Of a stretch of 58,407 bases of DNA, positions 1 to 8,360 are shown one piece after another. The notes beneath the pieces are model-generated. The model was not told where the DNA came from, did no database searches, and worked only from the letters and a program-made list of their open reading frames with translations. A program made the position numbers and the translations under genes. Numbering within the stretch: position 1 is the stretch's first letter; every line of letters starts with the position of its first letter. Source of the DNA: an uncultured Oscillospiraceae bacterium (GTDB lineage Bacteria > Bacillota > Clostridia > Oscillospirales > Oscillospiraceae); NCBI GenBank assembly GCA_910579595.1, contig CAJTVM010000006.1:1-58407 (forward strand). Direction: 5' to 3'.

Positions 1-1
1 T

Positions 2-433
2 GTGCGTATGGCGCAGTATGAAACCGGGAGCCGCACCCCCAAGGCCGACCTGACCCGGACGCTGGCGGGCTTCTTTGAAGTCTCCACCGATGCCCTGACC
101 GTCCCTGACATAGATAGCGATATTGGCCTCATGCACACCCTCTTTGCCCTGGAGGATATACGGGGGCTGACCATCGGGGAGATTGACGGCGAAATCTGTT
201 TAAGGCTGGACAAGTCCAAAGGCAAGACCTATGTTGATATGCTTGAAATGCTGTCCGCCTGGGCGGAGCAGGCCAAGAAGCTGGAGGCCGGGGAGATCAC
301 CAGGGAGGACTATGACCGCTGGCGCTACAACTACCCCAAGTACGATACCACCCGGAAATGGGTCAAAGTCCCCTCCAAGGAATTGAGCGACTTCCTTGTA
401 GAAGCGTTCAAGGACAGGCTGGGAAAGGATTGA
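2..433 (+). CDS. XRE-family transcriptional regulator, C-terminal part (5' end outside window)
   Basis: The frame is already open at the window edge, so the first helices of the DNA-binding domain are missing. The visible start matches the end of an HTH_3 domain: a QYETGSRTP stretch (recognition helix and turn), then a helix ending FFEVSTDAL. The remaining ~100 residues are a charged helical tail of unknown function ending KDRLGKD. Regulators of this build are common in integrative and conjugative elements of Clostridia (family knowledge). It is followed by a strong terminator and then by the guaA attachment region, so it is probably the outermost gene of a mobile element (inference). The exact DNA target and ligand cannot be told. 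Confidence 0.7.
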   Translation: MRMAQYETGSRTPKADLTRTLAGFFEVSTDALTVPDIDSDIGLMHTLFALEDIRGLTIGEIDGEICLRLDKSKGKTYVDMLEMLSAWAEQAKKLEAGEITREDYDRWRYNYPKYDTTRKWVKVPSKELSDFLVEAFKDRLGKD

Positions 434-442
434 CAGACGGCA

Positions 443-478
443 AAAGCCCTTACCGATGTTGCCATCGGTAAGGGCTTT
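443..478 (+). terminator. Intrinsic terminator after the XRE gene
   Basis: A perfect 16-bp inverted repeat (arms 443-458 and 463-478, loop TTGC) begins 10 bases after the stop codon. The arms end in AAA/TTT, but the following T-tract is weak. Confidence 0.8.
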
Positions 479-569
479 GTAATATGGTTTTTGTCACCCA
501 CAAGCCGCAAAGGAACACTTTTCACCTGCAATCCACCGGGGATACAGAATGATACGGCCTATGGGGAGC

Positions 570-658
570 GTTATCAAATTGTTATCAAAAGAGAGGCATA
601 AAACCGTCTATCCGTTGTGCCGCAAGGGGTTCAAAGTTTCAAAAACTCATTCCCACTC
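570..658. other. Probable integrative-element end / attachment site at guaA 3' end
   Basis: The last codons of guaA on the minus strand read GAGTGGGAATGA (647-658), which is the known core of guaA-specific integration sites used by tyrosine recombinases of genomic islands (established for other bacteria). Immediately outside lie short direct repeats: GTTATCAAA at 570-578 and 581-589, and TTCAAAG / TTTCAAA around 630-643, which resemble recombinase arm or core-flank sites. The integrase itself is not in the window. Confidence 0.5.
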
Positions 659-2188
659 AATCGTCGCCGGGGGCTTGGAGGTGATATCGTACAAAACTCG
701 GTTAACCCCCTTGACCTCGTTAACGATGCGCACACTCACACGATCCAGCAACTCATAGGGAATCCGCGCCCAATCCGCCGTCATGAAGTCATCGGTGGTT
801 ACCGCACGCAGGGCAATGGCATAGTCATAGGTTCTTCCATCCCCCATCACGCCCACAGAACGCATATTGGTCAAGACGGCAAAAAACTGGCTCAGGCACT
901 TGTCTTCCCCCGCCTTTTCCATCTCCTCCCGGAAAATGGCATCCGCCTCCCGGAGCAGATCCAGCTTGTTCTTTGTGATGTCCCCGATCACCCGGATGGC
1001 CAAACCCGGCCCCGGGAAGGGCTGGCGCACCACCATGTACTCCGGCAGACCCAGCTCCCGGCCCAGCTGCCGCACTTCGTCCTTAAAGAGCAGCCGCAGC
1101 GGCTCCACGATCTCCTTAAAGTCCACATAATCCGGCAATCCGCCCACATTGTGATGGCTTTTGATGACGGCAGCATCCCCCGCTCCGGACTCGATGACAT
1201 CGGGATAAATGGTGCCCTGGGCCAAATAGTCTACAGCGCCAATTTTCTTGGCCTCCCCCTCAAACACCCGGATAAATTCCTCGCCAATGATTTTCCGCTT
1301 ATGCTCCGGCTCGTCCACCCCGGTCAGCTTAATGAGGAACCGATCCTCCGCATCCACCCGGATAAAATTCATGGCCCATTTGGAGAACGCGGCCTCAACC
1401 TCGTCCCCCTCGTTTTTCCGCATCAGCCCGTGATCCACAAATACGCAGGTGAGCTGTTCCCCTACCGCTTCCGCCAGCAGAGCCGCCGCCACGGAGGAAT
1501 CCACACCCCCGCTGAGGGCCAGCAACACCCTGCCGTCACCGATTTTCTCCCGCAGCGCCGCCACGGCAGTATGTTTAAAGTCCTCCATGCTCCAATCCCC
1601 TGCCGCGCGACAGACCTCATAAAGGAAATTGCGGATCATGTCAATGCCATGCTCGGTATGGTTCACCTCCGGGTGGTACTGTACGCCGTAGAACCCCCGA
1701 ATCTCATCGGCAATGGCCACATTGGGGCAGGCGTCCGAATGGGCAGTCAAGGCAAAGCCCTCCGGCACTTTCTCCATGTAGTCCCCGTGACTCATCCAGG
1801 TGACCCCCGTGTCCGGCAGGCCCTTGAACAGCTTACAGCCCGTCTCAAACCGGGTGACAGTCTTACCGTACTCCCGCGCTGCATCGTCCTGGGCGGCAGT
1901 TACCCGCCCCCCCAGAGAATGGGCCAGCAGCTGACAGCCATAGCAGATCCCCAGAATCGGCACACCCCAGGTAAAAATCTCGCTGTCCACATGGGGGGAA
2001 TCCTCCAGATAAACAGAATTCGGCCCCCCGGTAAAGATAATCCCAATGGGCTCCATGGCTCTCAACTCAGCCAGGGGCGTCGTATACGGCTTGATCTCAC
2101 AGTACACGCCGCACTCCCGAACCCGACGGGCAATGAGCTGGTTATATTGTCCTCCGAAATCCAGCACAATGACAAGTTGATGGCGCAT
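647..2188 (-). CDS. guaA: GMP synthase (glutamine-hydrolysing)
   Basis: Converts XMP to GMP using glutamine and ATP, the last step of guanine nucleotide synthesis. The N-terminal class I amidotransferase has the nucleophile in GICYGCQ (Cys near residue 82) and the His/Glu pair in HPEVNHTEHG. The ATP-pyrophosphatase domain carries LALSGGVDSS near residue 225 and the C-terminal dimerisation domain ends KPPATIEWE, as expected. The start chosen (2188) follows AGGGGTGAGGTG; an upstream ATG at 2209 abuts the carB stop (TAAATG) but has no ribosome site. Length 513 aa is normal. It is the last gene of a carA-carB-guaA unit, and its 3' end is the putative integration site of the neighbouring element. 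Confidence 0.97.
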   Translation of the reverse strand: MRHQLVIVLDFGGQYNQLIARRVRECGVYCEIKPYTTPLAELRAMEPIGIIFTGGPNSVYLEDSPHVDSEIFTWGVPILGICYGCQLLAHSLGGRVTAAQDDAAREYGKTVTRFETGCKLFKGLPDTGVTWMSHGDYMEKVPEGFALTAHSDACPNVAIADEIRGFYGVQYHPEVNHTEHGIDMIRNFLYEVCRAAGDWSMEDFKHTAVAALREKIGDGRVLLALSGGVDSSVAAALLAEAVGEQLTCVFVDHGLMRKNEGDEVEAAFSKWAMNFIRVDAEDRFLIKLTGVDEPEHKRKIIGEEFIRVFEGEAKKIGAVDYLAQGTIYPDVIESGAGDAAVIKSHHNVGGLPDYVDFKEIVEPLRLLFKDEVRQLGRELGLPEYMVVRQPFPGPGLAIRVIGDITKNKLDLLREADAIFREEMEKAGEDKCLSQFFAVLTNMRSVGVMGDGRTYDYAIALRAVTTDDFMTADWARIPYELLDRVSVRIVNEVKGVNRVLYDITSKPPATIEWE

Positions 2189-2209
2189 CACCTCACCCCT
2201 TTTCCTCAT

Positions 2210-5200
2210 TTAAATCGTGGTGATATCCACCGCCTGGAGATCCTCGCTCCTCCCCTGCTCCCGGGCGGTGAGCAGGGCCCGGGCTGTGTCGATGGCGGTG
2301 ACGCAGCCCACGGAGTGCTCCACCGTGGCCCGGCGGATGCGGAAGCCGTCGGTGTCGTTCTTCCGGCCCTTGGTGGGGGTGTTGATGACCAGGTCAATGG
2401 TGCCCGATGCAATCATATCCATAATGTTGGGATGGGCCTCCGACACCCGGGCCAGCCGGGTACAGGGTACACCAGCGTCCAGCAGGGTTTGCCGGGTGCC
2501 GTCGGTGGCCAGAAGCTCGATGCCCATGTCGGCAAAACGCCGGGCAATGCCGATACATTCCTGCTTGTCCTCGTCCTTCACGGTGATAATCACCCGGCCA
2601 CCCTTCTTAGGAGCGCGCATATTGGCCCCTTTAAAGGCTTTCAGCAGGGCCTGGGGGAAGGACTCCGCAATACCCAGCACCTCTCCAGTGGACTTCATCT
2701 CCGGGCCCAGGCCGGTATCCACATCGGTGAGCTTCTCAAAGGAGAACACGGGCATTTTTACCGCGAAGTAGTCCGCCTCCCGGTAGACGCCGGTGCCGTA
2801 GCCCAAATCCCGCAGCTTCTGGCCCAGCATCACCTTGGTGGCCAGATCAATGATGGGCACACCGGTGACCTTGGAGATATAGGGGATGGTGCGGGAGGAG
2901 CGGGGGTTCACCTCAATCACATACACCTGGTCATCGTAGATGATAAACTGGATGTTGATGAGGCCCACCACACCCAGGGCCTTGGCCAAATCGTAGGTAT
3001 AGCGCTCAATGATCTCCTTGTGCTTATCCTCCACATGGATGGAGGGATAGACAGAAATAGAGTCCCCGGAGTGGACGCCGGCCCGCTCTACGTGCTCCAT
3101 GATACCGGGAATAAGCAAATCCTCCCCATCGAACACGCCGTCCACCTCCACCTCGCGGCCCATGAGGTACTTGTCCACCAGGATGGGGTGCTCCTGCACC
3201 GTGAGATTGATAATCCGCATAAAATCGGTGATATTCCTATCGTTGTAGGCGATCTCCATCCCCTGTCCGCCCAGCACATAGGACGGGCGAACCAGCACAG
3301 GATAGCCAATCTCGTTGGCGGCCTTCAGCGCCTCCTCGGTAGTGAAAACCGTGCGGCCCCTGGCCCTCGGGATGCGGCACCGGTTCAGAATTTCGTCAAA
3401 CCGCTCCCTGTCCTCGGCAGCGTCCACGCCGTCGGAGGAGGTGCCCAGAATGGGCACGCCCATGTCAGTGAGGGCGTGAGCCAGCTTGATGGCGGTCTGC
3501 CCGCCGAACTGCACCACCGCCCCCCAGGGATGCTCCTGCTCCACGATGTTCTGCACGTCCTCGGCGGTAAGGGGCTCGAAATACAGCTTGTCCGCCACGT
3601 CGAAGTCGGTGGAAACCGTTTCGGGGTTGTTGTTGACGATGATTGTCTCATACCCAAGCCGCTTCAGCGCCCACACAGAGTGGACAGAGCAGTAGTCAAA
3701 CTCAATGCCCTGGCCGATGCGGATGGGGCCGGAACCCAGCACCAGCACCTTCTTCTTCCCAGTGTCTCGGCTTTCCGCCTCGTTTTCCCCGTCATAGGAG
3801 GAATAGTAGTAGGGCGTCTCCGCGTCAAACTCGGCGGCGCAGGTGTCCACCATCTTGAAGGATGGGATGATACCGTACTGCTCCCGCAGGGCTTTGACAT
3901 CCTTCTGCTCCATCTGGCACAGCCAGCCGATGTAGCTGTCGGCGAAGCACATCTCCTTGGCGCGGCGCAGGGTGTCCTCGTCGGGCACGCCCTTACAGCG
4001 GATCAGGGCCTCCTCCATATCAATGATGTTCTTAAAGCGGTTCAGGAACCACAGATCCATCTTGGTGATGGAGTTGATCTTCTTGGGGGACACACCCCGG
4101 CGGATGGCCTCCGCCACCACAAACAGCCGCTCGTCATCCACGTTCACCAGCATATCCTCTATCTCGTCGGTGTAGAACTCGTCCAGCTTGGGCAGGCGCA
4201 GGGCCCGGACATTCAGTTCCAGGGAGCGGATGGCCTTCATCAGCGCCCCCTCGAAGGAGTTGGCAATGGCCATCACCTCACCGGTGGCCTTCATTTGGGT
4301 GCCTAGGGTACGGCTGGCGGTGGTGAACTTATCGAAGGGCAGGCGGGGGATCTTCAGCACGCAGTAATCCACCGTAGGCTCAAAGCAGGCGGTGGTCTTG
4401 CCGGTAACAGCGTTGGGGATCTCATCCAAGGTGTAGCCAAGGGCAATTTTCGCCGCTACCTTGGCGATGGGATAGCCCGTGGCCTTGGAGGCCAGGGCGG
4501 AGGAGCGGCTCACGCGGGGATTGACCTCAATCACGGCGTATTCATAGGAATCAGGGTTCAGGGCAAACTGGCAGTTGCATCCGCCCTCAATGCCCAGAGC
4601 GGTGATGATATTCAACGCCGCAGATCGCAGCATCTGGTACTCCCGATTGGCCAGGGTCTGGGTGGGGGCCACCACGATAGAGTCGCCGGTGTGGACGCCC
4701 ACGGGATCCAGGTTCTCCATAGAGCAGATCTGAATCACGTTGCCGGCGCTGTCCCGCATGACCTCGAATTCGATCTCCTTCCACCCGGCGATGCACCGCT
4801 CAATGAGCACCTGCCCCACCCGGGAGAGGTGGATGCCCCGGTCGGCGATCTCCCGCAGGGACGGCTCGTCGTAGGCGATGCCTCCACCGGTGCCGCCCAG
4901 GGTATAGGCGGGCCGGACGATCACCGGATAGCCAATCTGCTCGGCGAAGGCCACCGCGTCCCTCACGCTCTCCACCACATCCGATGTGACGCAGGGCTGG
5001 CCGATGGACTCCATGCAGTCCTTGAAGCCTTGGCGGTCCTCCGCTTTGTGGATGGACTCAGGGCTGGTGCCCAACAGCCGCACACCGTATTTATCCAGTG
5101 TGCGATCCTCATGAAGGGCCATGGCCAAGTTCAGCCCCGTCTGCCCGCCCAGAGTGGGCAGGATGGAATCGGGCCGCTCCTTCTGGATGACCTGGGTAAC

Positions 5201-5419
5201 GGAAGCCACGTTCAGCGGTTCAATGTACACATGATCGGCGATGTCCTTGTCCGTCATGATGGTGGCGGGGTTGGAGTTGACCAGCACCACCTCCACGCCC
5301 TCCTCTTTCAAAGCGCGGCAGGCCTGAGTTCCGGCGTAATCGAACTCAGCGGCCTGACCGATGACAATGGGCCCAGAACCCAGAACGAGAACCTTTTTAA
5401 TGGACGGATCCTTAGGCAT
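2210..5419 (-). CDS. carB: Carbamoyl-phosphate synthase large subunit
   Basis: Makes carbamoyl phosphate for pyrimidine and arginine synthesis from bicarbonate, ammonia and two ATP. Two homologous ATP-grasp halves are visible: KKVLVLGSGPIVIGQAAEFD at the start and KKVLVLGSGPIRIGQGIEFD near the middle, with an MGS-like allosteric domain at the end. The start at 5419 overlaps the carA stop by 8 bases (ATGCCTAA) and has GGGAGGTGAG upstream; a longer frame to 5455 would run into carA. 1069 aa is the usual size. Tight overlap with carA indicates coupled translation of the two subunits. Confidence 0.97.
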   Translation of the reverse strand: MPKDPSIKKVLVLGSGPIVIGQAAEFDYAGTQACRALKEEGVEVVLVNSNPATIMTDKDIADHVYIEPLNVASVTQVIQKERPDSILPTLGGQTGLNLAMALHEDRTLDKYGVRLLGTSPESIHKAEDRQGFKDCMESIGQPCVTSDVVESVRDAVAFAEQIGYPVIVRPAYTLGGTGGGIAYDEPSLREIADRGIHLSRVGQVLIERCIAGWKEIEFEVMRDSAGNVIQICSMENLDPVGVHTGDSIVVAPTQTLANREYQMLRSAALNIITALGIEGGCNCQFALNPDSYEYAVIEVNPRVSRSSALASKATGYPIAKVAAKIALGYTLDEIPNAVTGKTTACFEPTVDYCVLKIPRLPFDKFTTASRTLGTQMKATGEVMAIANSFEGALMKAIRSLELNVRALRLPKLDEFYTDEIEDMLVNVDDERLFVVAEAIRRGVSPKKINSITKMDLWFLNRFKNIIDMEEALIRCKGVPDEDTLRRAKEMCFADSYIGWLCQMEQKDVKALREQYGIIPSFKMVDTCAAEFDAETPYYYSSYDGENEAESRDTGKKKVLVLGSGPIRIGQGIEFDYCSVHSVWALKRLGYETIIVNNNPETVSTDFDVADKLYFEPLTAEDVQNIVEQEHPWGAVVQFGGQTAIKLAHALTDMGVPILGTSSDGVDAAEDRERFDEILNRCRIPRARGRTVFTTEEALKAANEIGYPVLVRPSYVLGGQGMEIAYNDRNITDFMRIINLTVQEHPILVDKYLMGREVEVDGVFDGEDLLIPGIMEHVERAGVHSGDSISVYPSIHVEDKHKEIIERYTYDLAKALGVVGLINIQFIIYDDQVYVIEVNPRSSRTIPYISKVTGVPIIDLATKVMLGQKLRDLGYGTGVYREADYFAVKMPVFSFEKLTDVDTGLGPEMKSTGEVLGIAESFPQALLKAFKGANMRAPKKGGRVIITVKDEDKQECIGIARRFADMGIELLATDGTRQTLLDAGVPCTRLARVSEAHPNIMDMIASGTIDLVINTPTKGRKNDTDGFRIRRATVEHSVGCVTAIDTARALLTAREQGRSEDLQAVDITTI

Positions 5420-6500
5420 GGCGCTCACCTCCCATGGAAGCAATAAAGCGGTCAAACAAGTATTCTGTATCCTCGGGGCCGGGACTGGCCTCGGGGTGGA
5501 ACTGGACGGTAAAGCAGTTGGGCCGCTGGTACTTCAGCCCCTCCACCGTGTTGTCGTTGACGTTGATGTGGGACACCTGGGCCACCGCTGGATCCACGCT
5601 GGCCGCATCCACCACGTAGCCGTGGTTCTGGCTTGTGATGAAGCACCGCCCCGCCTCCAGATCCTTCACTGGGTGGTTGCCCCCCCGATGGCCGAACACC
5701 ATCTTGTGGGTTTTCGCCCCAGTGGCCAAAGCCAGCAGCTGGTGGCCCAGGCACACGGCAAACAGGGGGATGTCCGACTCATACAGTGCCCGGACTTCTT
5801 TAATAACCTCCACGTTATCCGCCGGGTCGCCGGGGCCATTGGACAGCATCACACCGTCAAAGCCGCCCGCCAAAATCTCCCGCGCCGGTGCGTGGGCTGG
5901 GAACACCGTCACCTCGCAGCTCCGCTTACGCAGGCATTCGATCATGTTCTGCTTCACGCCGTAGTCCATCAGCGCCACCCGGAGCTTCTGCCCGACCAGC
6001 GCCGGAAACACCTCTTTCTCTGGACGTGTCACCCGATCAACCGTGCCGGATACCCGGTACTCCGCCAGCTTTCGCATAACCTCATTGACATTAAAATGCT
6101 CCGCACAGGTGATCATACCGTTCATGGTACCCTGACTGCGGAGAATTTTGGTAAGGGCACGGGTGTCCACACCCTCCACGCCCACAATATGATTCGCTCG
6201 CAAATAGCTGCCCAAGCTGTCCTCACAGCGAAAATTGCTTCCCATCGGGGAAAGATGACGGACAACAAACGCCTCCGCCCAGGGCCGGAAAGACTCATTG
6301 TCTTCCCCGTTCACCCCGTAATTGCCAATCAGGGGATAAGACATCACCACACCCTGTCCAGCATAGGAGGGATCGGTAAGGATCTCCTGATAGCCGGTCA
6401 TGGATGTGTTGAACACCATCTCACACACCCGATCTTCAACAGCGCCCATGGCTCTGCCATGGAATACCGCGCCGTTGGCCAAAATCAATGTCGCCTTCAA
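5412..6500 (-). CDS. carA: Carbamoyl-phosphate synthase small subunit
   Basis: Glutaminase subunit that passes ammonia to CarB. The C-terminal class I amidotransferase shows FAVCLGHQLL (nucleophile Cys) and QFHPEASPGPED (His, Glu). The start is taken as TTG at 6500, giving MKATLILANG, the conserved N-terminus, with AGGTGG nine bases upstream. An ATG at 6518 has no ribosome site and would lie only a few bases from the predicted transcription start. Heads the carA-carB-guaA unit. The leader is too short for a PyrR attenuator, so classical pyrimidine attenuation is unlikely here. Confidence 0.95.
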   Translation of the reverse strand: MKATLILANGAVFHGRAMGAVEDRVCEMVFNTSMTGYQEILTDPSYAGQGVVMSYPLIGNYGVNGEDNESFRPWAEAFVVRHLSPMGSNFRCEDSLGSYLRANHIVGVEGVDTRALTKILRSQGTMNGMITCAEHFNVNEVMRKLAEYRVSGTVDRVTRPEKEVFPALVGQKLRVALMDYGVKQNMIECLRKRSCEVTVFPAHAPAREILAGGFDGVMLSNGPGDPADNVEVIKEVRALYESDIPLFAVCLGHQLLALATGAKTHKMVFGHRGGNHPVKDLEAGRCFITSQNHGYVVDAASVDPAVAQVSHINVNDNTVEGLKYQRPNCFTVQFHPEASPGPEDTEYLFDRFIASMGGERHA

Positions 6501-6531
6501 CGTTTCATCCCACCTCATTTTTATTCAGCTA

Positions 6532-6560
6532 ATTTTATCGTATCTCCCTCCAAAACACAA
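6532..6560 (-). promoter_or_regulatory. Putative carA promoter
   Basis: On the minus strand: -35 TTGTGT (6555-6560), 17-bp spacer, -10 TAAAAT (6532-6537). Transcription would begin about 25 bases before the TTG start of carA. Confidence 0.5.
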
Positions 6561-6646
6561 GAAAATATCACCGCCTTTTTTGCGGAATTTTGAAAATCGG
6601 AGTTTTGGACAAACCCGTGGCATATCCATCCCGTTAGGAGGGCAAA

Positions 6647-7366
6647 ATGTTCAAGCATCTATCTGCGAAACGAGGTGTTTTTGTGTTTGTGGTACTCATA
6701 CGCACCGTGGTGCTCTATCTGTTCATTGTGGTGGGCATCCGGCTTCTGGGCAAACATCAGATCGGCGAGCTGGAGCCCTCCGAACTGGTGCTCACCCTGA
6801 TCATCGCCGATCTGGCTTCTGTCCCCATGCAGGATAATGGCATCCCTCTGCTGTCGGGGCTGATCCCCATTGTGGTATTACTGGCCGTGTCCACCATCCT
6901 GTCGGTGCTGTGCACTAAATCCCTTCGCTTCCGGGCATTGCTGTGCGGCAAGCCCACCGTGGTGGTGGAAAACGGCAGAGTGCTCCAGGGGCAGCTGAAG
7001 CGCAGCCATCTCACCATCGACGAACTGCTGGAGGAGCTGCGCATCCAAGGCTATACCGATATCCGCACCATCAAATTCGCCCTGCTGGAAACCAACGGCC
7101 AGCTGTCTGTGCTGCCCTTCGCGTCAGAGAAACCCGTCACTGCCGCCCAGATGGGGGTGGCCGCACAGGAAACCGGCCTCCCCGTGGTGCTGGTAAGCGA
7201 TGGCCGGCTTCTGGAGCACAACCTGAAGGGCCGGGGCTATGAAAGCGTCTGGCTGGAAAAGCAGCTGGCCTCCCATGGGCTGACCTCTCCCCGGCAGGCG
7301 TTTCTACTCACCGTGGACGAGACAGGCGCCACCTACTGCATTCCGAAAAAGGAGACGGCAAAATGA
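6647..7366 (+). CDS. DUF421 family membrane protein (YetF/YrbG-like)
   Basis: A 239-aa protein with three hydrophobic segments in the first ~100 residues followed by a soluble domain. The stretch GIRLLGKHQIGELEPSELV and later FRALLCGKPTVVVENGRV are typical of DUF421/YetF proteins, which in Bacillus are associated with spore or envelope functions not fully defined (family knowledge). TTAGGAGGG precedes the ATG. It overlaps the next gene by four bases (ATGA), and DUF421 followed by DUF4363 is a recurring pair in Clostridia, so the two products probably act together at the membrane. Confidence 0.85.
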   Translation: MFKHLSAKRGVFVFVVLIRTVVLYLFIVVGIRLLGKHQIGELEPSELVLTLIIADLASVPMQDNGIPLLSGLIPIVVLLAVSTILSVLCTKSLRFRALLCGKPTVVVENGRVLQGQLKRSHLTIDELLEELRIQGYTDIRTIKFALLETNGQLSVLPFASEKPVTAAQMGVAAQETGLPVVLVSDGRLLEHNLKGRGYESVWLEKQLASHGLTSPRQAFLLTVDETGATYCIPKKETAK

Positions 7367-7749
7367 AGCGGCTCTATGTATCGCTGGGGCTGATCGCCCT
7401 GTTGGCAGCAGTGTGCGCCGTACACACCTTCTGCCTCAGCCGGTTTACCGGCCAGCTCACCGATCTACTCAACCAAGCCCAGGAGCAGGTGGAGGCACAG
7501 GACTGGGACAGCGCCCTGCGCCTCACCCAACAGGCCAAGGAGCAGTGGACGAAGCAGGAGGGATACCTCCACACTACCCTGCACCACGCCGATATTGATG
7601 CTATTTTGGTATCCTTTGACGAGGCGCTGGCCTTTTTGCGGGGTGGGGAACACCAACCGGCGGAATATGCCGCCGTCAACGCCCGGCTCATCACCCAGCT
7701 GGGACTGCTCATTGAGGCCGAGCTGCCCACCCTCACCAATTTGTTATAA
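7363..7749 (+). CDS. DUF4363 family protein
   Basis: A 128-aa protein with one N-terminal membrane anchor (LGLIALLAAVCAVHTFCL), then a helical extracytoplasmic part rich in Gln, Glu and Leu with periodicity suggesting paired helices. Size and position after a DUF421 gene fit DUF4363. No catalytic residues stand out. Its final codons and stop lie inside the 5' arm of a long palindromic terminator. Function unknown; a partner of the DUF421 protein is the likeliest guess. Confidence 0.75.
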   Translation: MKRLYVSLGLIALLAAVCAVHTFCLSRFTGQLTDLLNQAQEQVEAQDWDSALRLTQQAKEQWTKQEGYLHTTLHHADIDAILVSFDEALAFLRGGEHQPAEYAAVNARLITQLGLLIEAELPTLTNLL

Positions 7750-7787
7750 GGAAAGCCCCCGCCGCCGGCGGGGGCTTTCCTTATAAC
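7743..7787. terminator. Bidirectional terminator shared by convergent genes
   Basis: A perfect 21-bp stem (7743-7763 with 7767-7787, loop GCC). Each outer arm contains the TTATAA that supplies the stop codon of the gene entering it: the DUF4363 gene on the plus strand and the small gene on the minus strand. Confidence 0.9.
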
Positions 7788-7972
7788 TCCGGGGAATGGA
7801 ACAGATCCGGATCCTGCCAGTGATCCAAATCTGTGCCCGCCCTGGGGGGCGTGGACTGGGGCCCCGCCTGAATCCGCCCCGCCACCAGGCTGGACAGATC
7901 TTCATAGGGCGGCTCCCGGTACTGGGGATTCCGGCTCACCTCCGCCGGGTCGTTGTCTCCTTTTGGCTTCAC
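7781..7972 (-). CDS. Small hypothetical protein (63 aa)
   Basis: Not recognised. A GTG start at 7972 follows TTGGGAGG at good spacing. The product is hydrophilic and proline-rich (PQYREPPYEDLSSLVAGRI in the middle) with no membrane segment or cysteines. It sits between two well-formed terminators and uses the long palindrome at 7743-7787 as its own. Start, ribosome site and terminators together make it a credible gene; the function is unknown. Confidence 0.5.
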   Translation of the reverse strand: MKPKGDNDPAEVSRNPQYREPPYEDLSSLVAGRIQAGPQSTPPRAGTDLDHWQDPDLFHSPEL

Positions 7973-8005
7973 GGTGTTACCTCCCAATGCACAGCGTATA
8001 GAAAA

Positions 8006-8037
8006 GGGAGCGGAGGGCGGCTACGCCCTCCGCTCCC
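8006..8037 (-). terminator. Terminator downstream of the KKQQ-repeat gene
   Basis: A perfect 14-bp stem (8006-8019 with 8024-8037) followed on the minus strand by TTTTC. Confidence 0.85.
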
Positions 8038-8075
8038 GCCGGTCTCAGGCAGTTGCGCTCCCTTTCGGCAGCGCC

Positions 8076-8207
8076 TTAATAGCCCCGGCTGGTGGGGTTC
8101 TTGTTCTCGGTCCCCTGCTGCTTCTTATTCTCCGTGTTCTGCTGCTTCTTGTTTTCGGTGCTCTGCTGCTTTTTGTTGTCAGGGCAGTTGTTATTGCGGT
8201 TTTCCAT
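8076..8207 (-). CDS. Small low-complexity protein with three KKQQxTEN repeats
   Basis: A 43-residue protein starting MENRNNNCPDN and consisting largely of three 8-residue repeats (KKQQSTEN, KKQQNTEN, KKQQGTEN; residues 12-35), ending PTSRGY. The ATG at 8207 is preceded by GTGAGGTGAT. The composition (Asn, Gln, Lys, one Cys) suggests an unstructured, highly soluble peptide. Small Asn/Gln-rich proteins occur in spores of Clostridia, but this one lacks the recognised SASP signatures, so a spore role is only a guess. It ends at its own terminator (8006-8037). Confidence 0.6.
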   Translation of the reverse strand: MENRNNNCPDNKKQQSTENKKQQNTENKKQQGTENKNPTSRGY

Positions 8208-8280
8208 TGTTATCACCTCACGCAACACAGTATGCCACGCCTTGTCCCCGGTTATACGCACAGTAAAATTTTTTCAAAAA

Positions 8281-8314
8281 AAGGATACCATAATTGGTAT
8301 CCTTATGGTATAAT
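8281..8314 (+). promoter_or_regulatory. nrdR promoter with 24-bp palindrome
   Basis: A -10 TATAAT (8309-8314) lies just after a perfect palindrome AAGGATACCA-TAAT-TGGTATCCTT (8281-8304) that covers where the -35 should be. No good -35 hexamer is present. The sequence does not match the NrdR-box consensus. Confidence 0.6.
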
Positions 8315-8360
8315 TTTTCCACACAAATCTGAGTCCTACTGAGAAAGGATCGATGCCACC

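Noticed and set aside
617..4306. A very long plus-strand open frame (1229 codons) opposite guaA and carB
   Set aside because: It is antisense to two unmistakable enzymes, lacks a ribosome site, and its His/Gly/Leu-rich composition is what the reverse complement of GC-rich coding sequence gives. Similar antisense frames at 13338-14699, 17341-19086, 20839-22335 and 32383-34356 were rejected for the same reason.
6500..6646. PyrR-type attenuator before carA
   Set aside because: The predicted leader is only about 25 bases and no antiterminator/terminator pair is visible.
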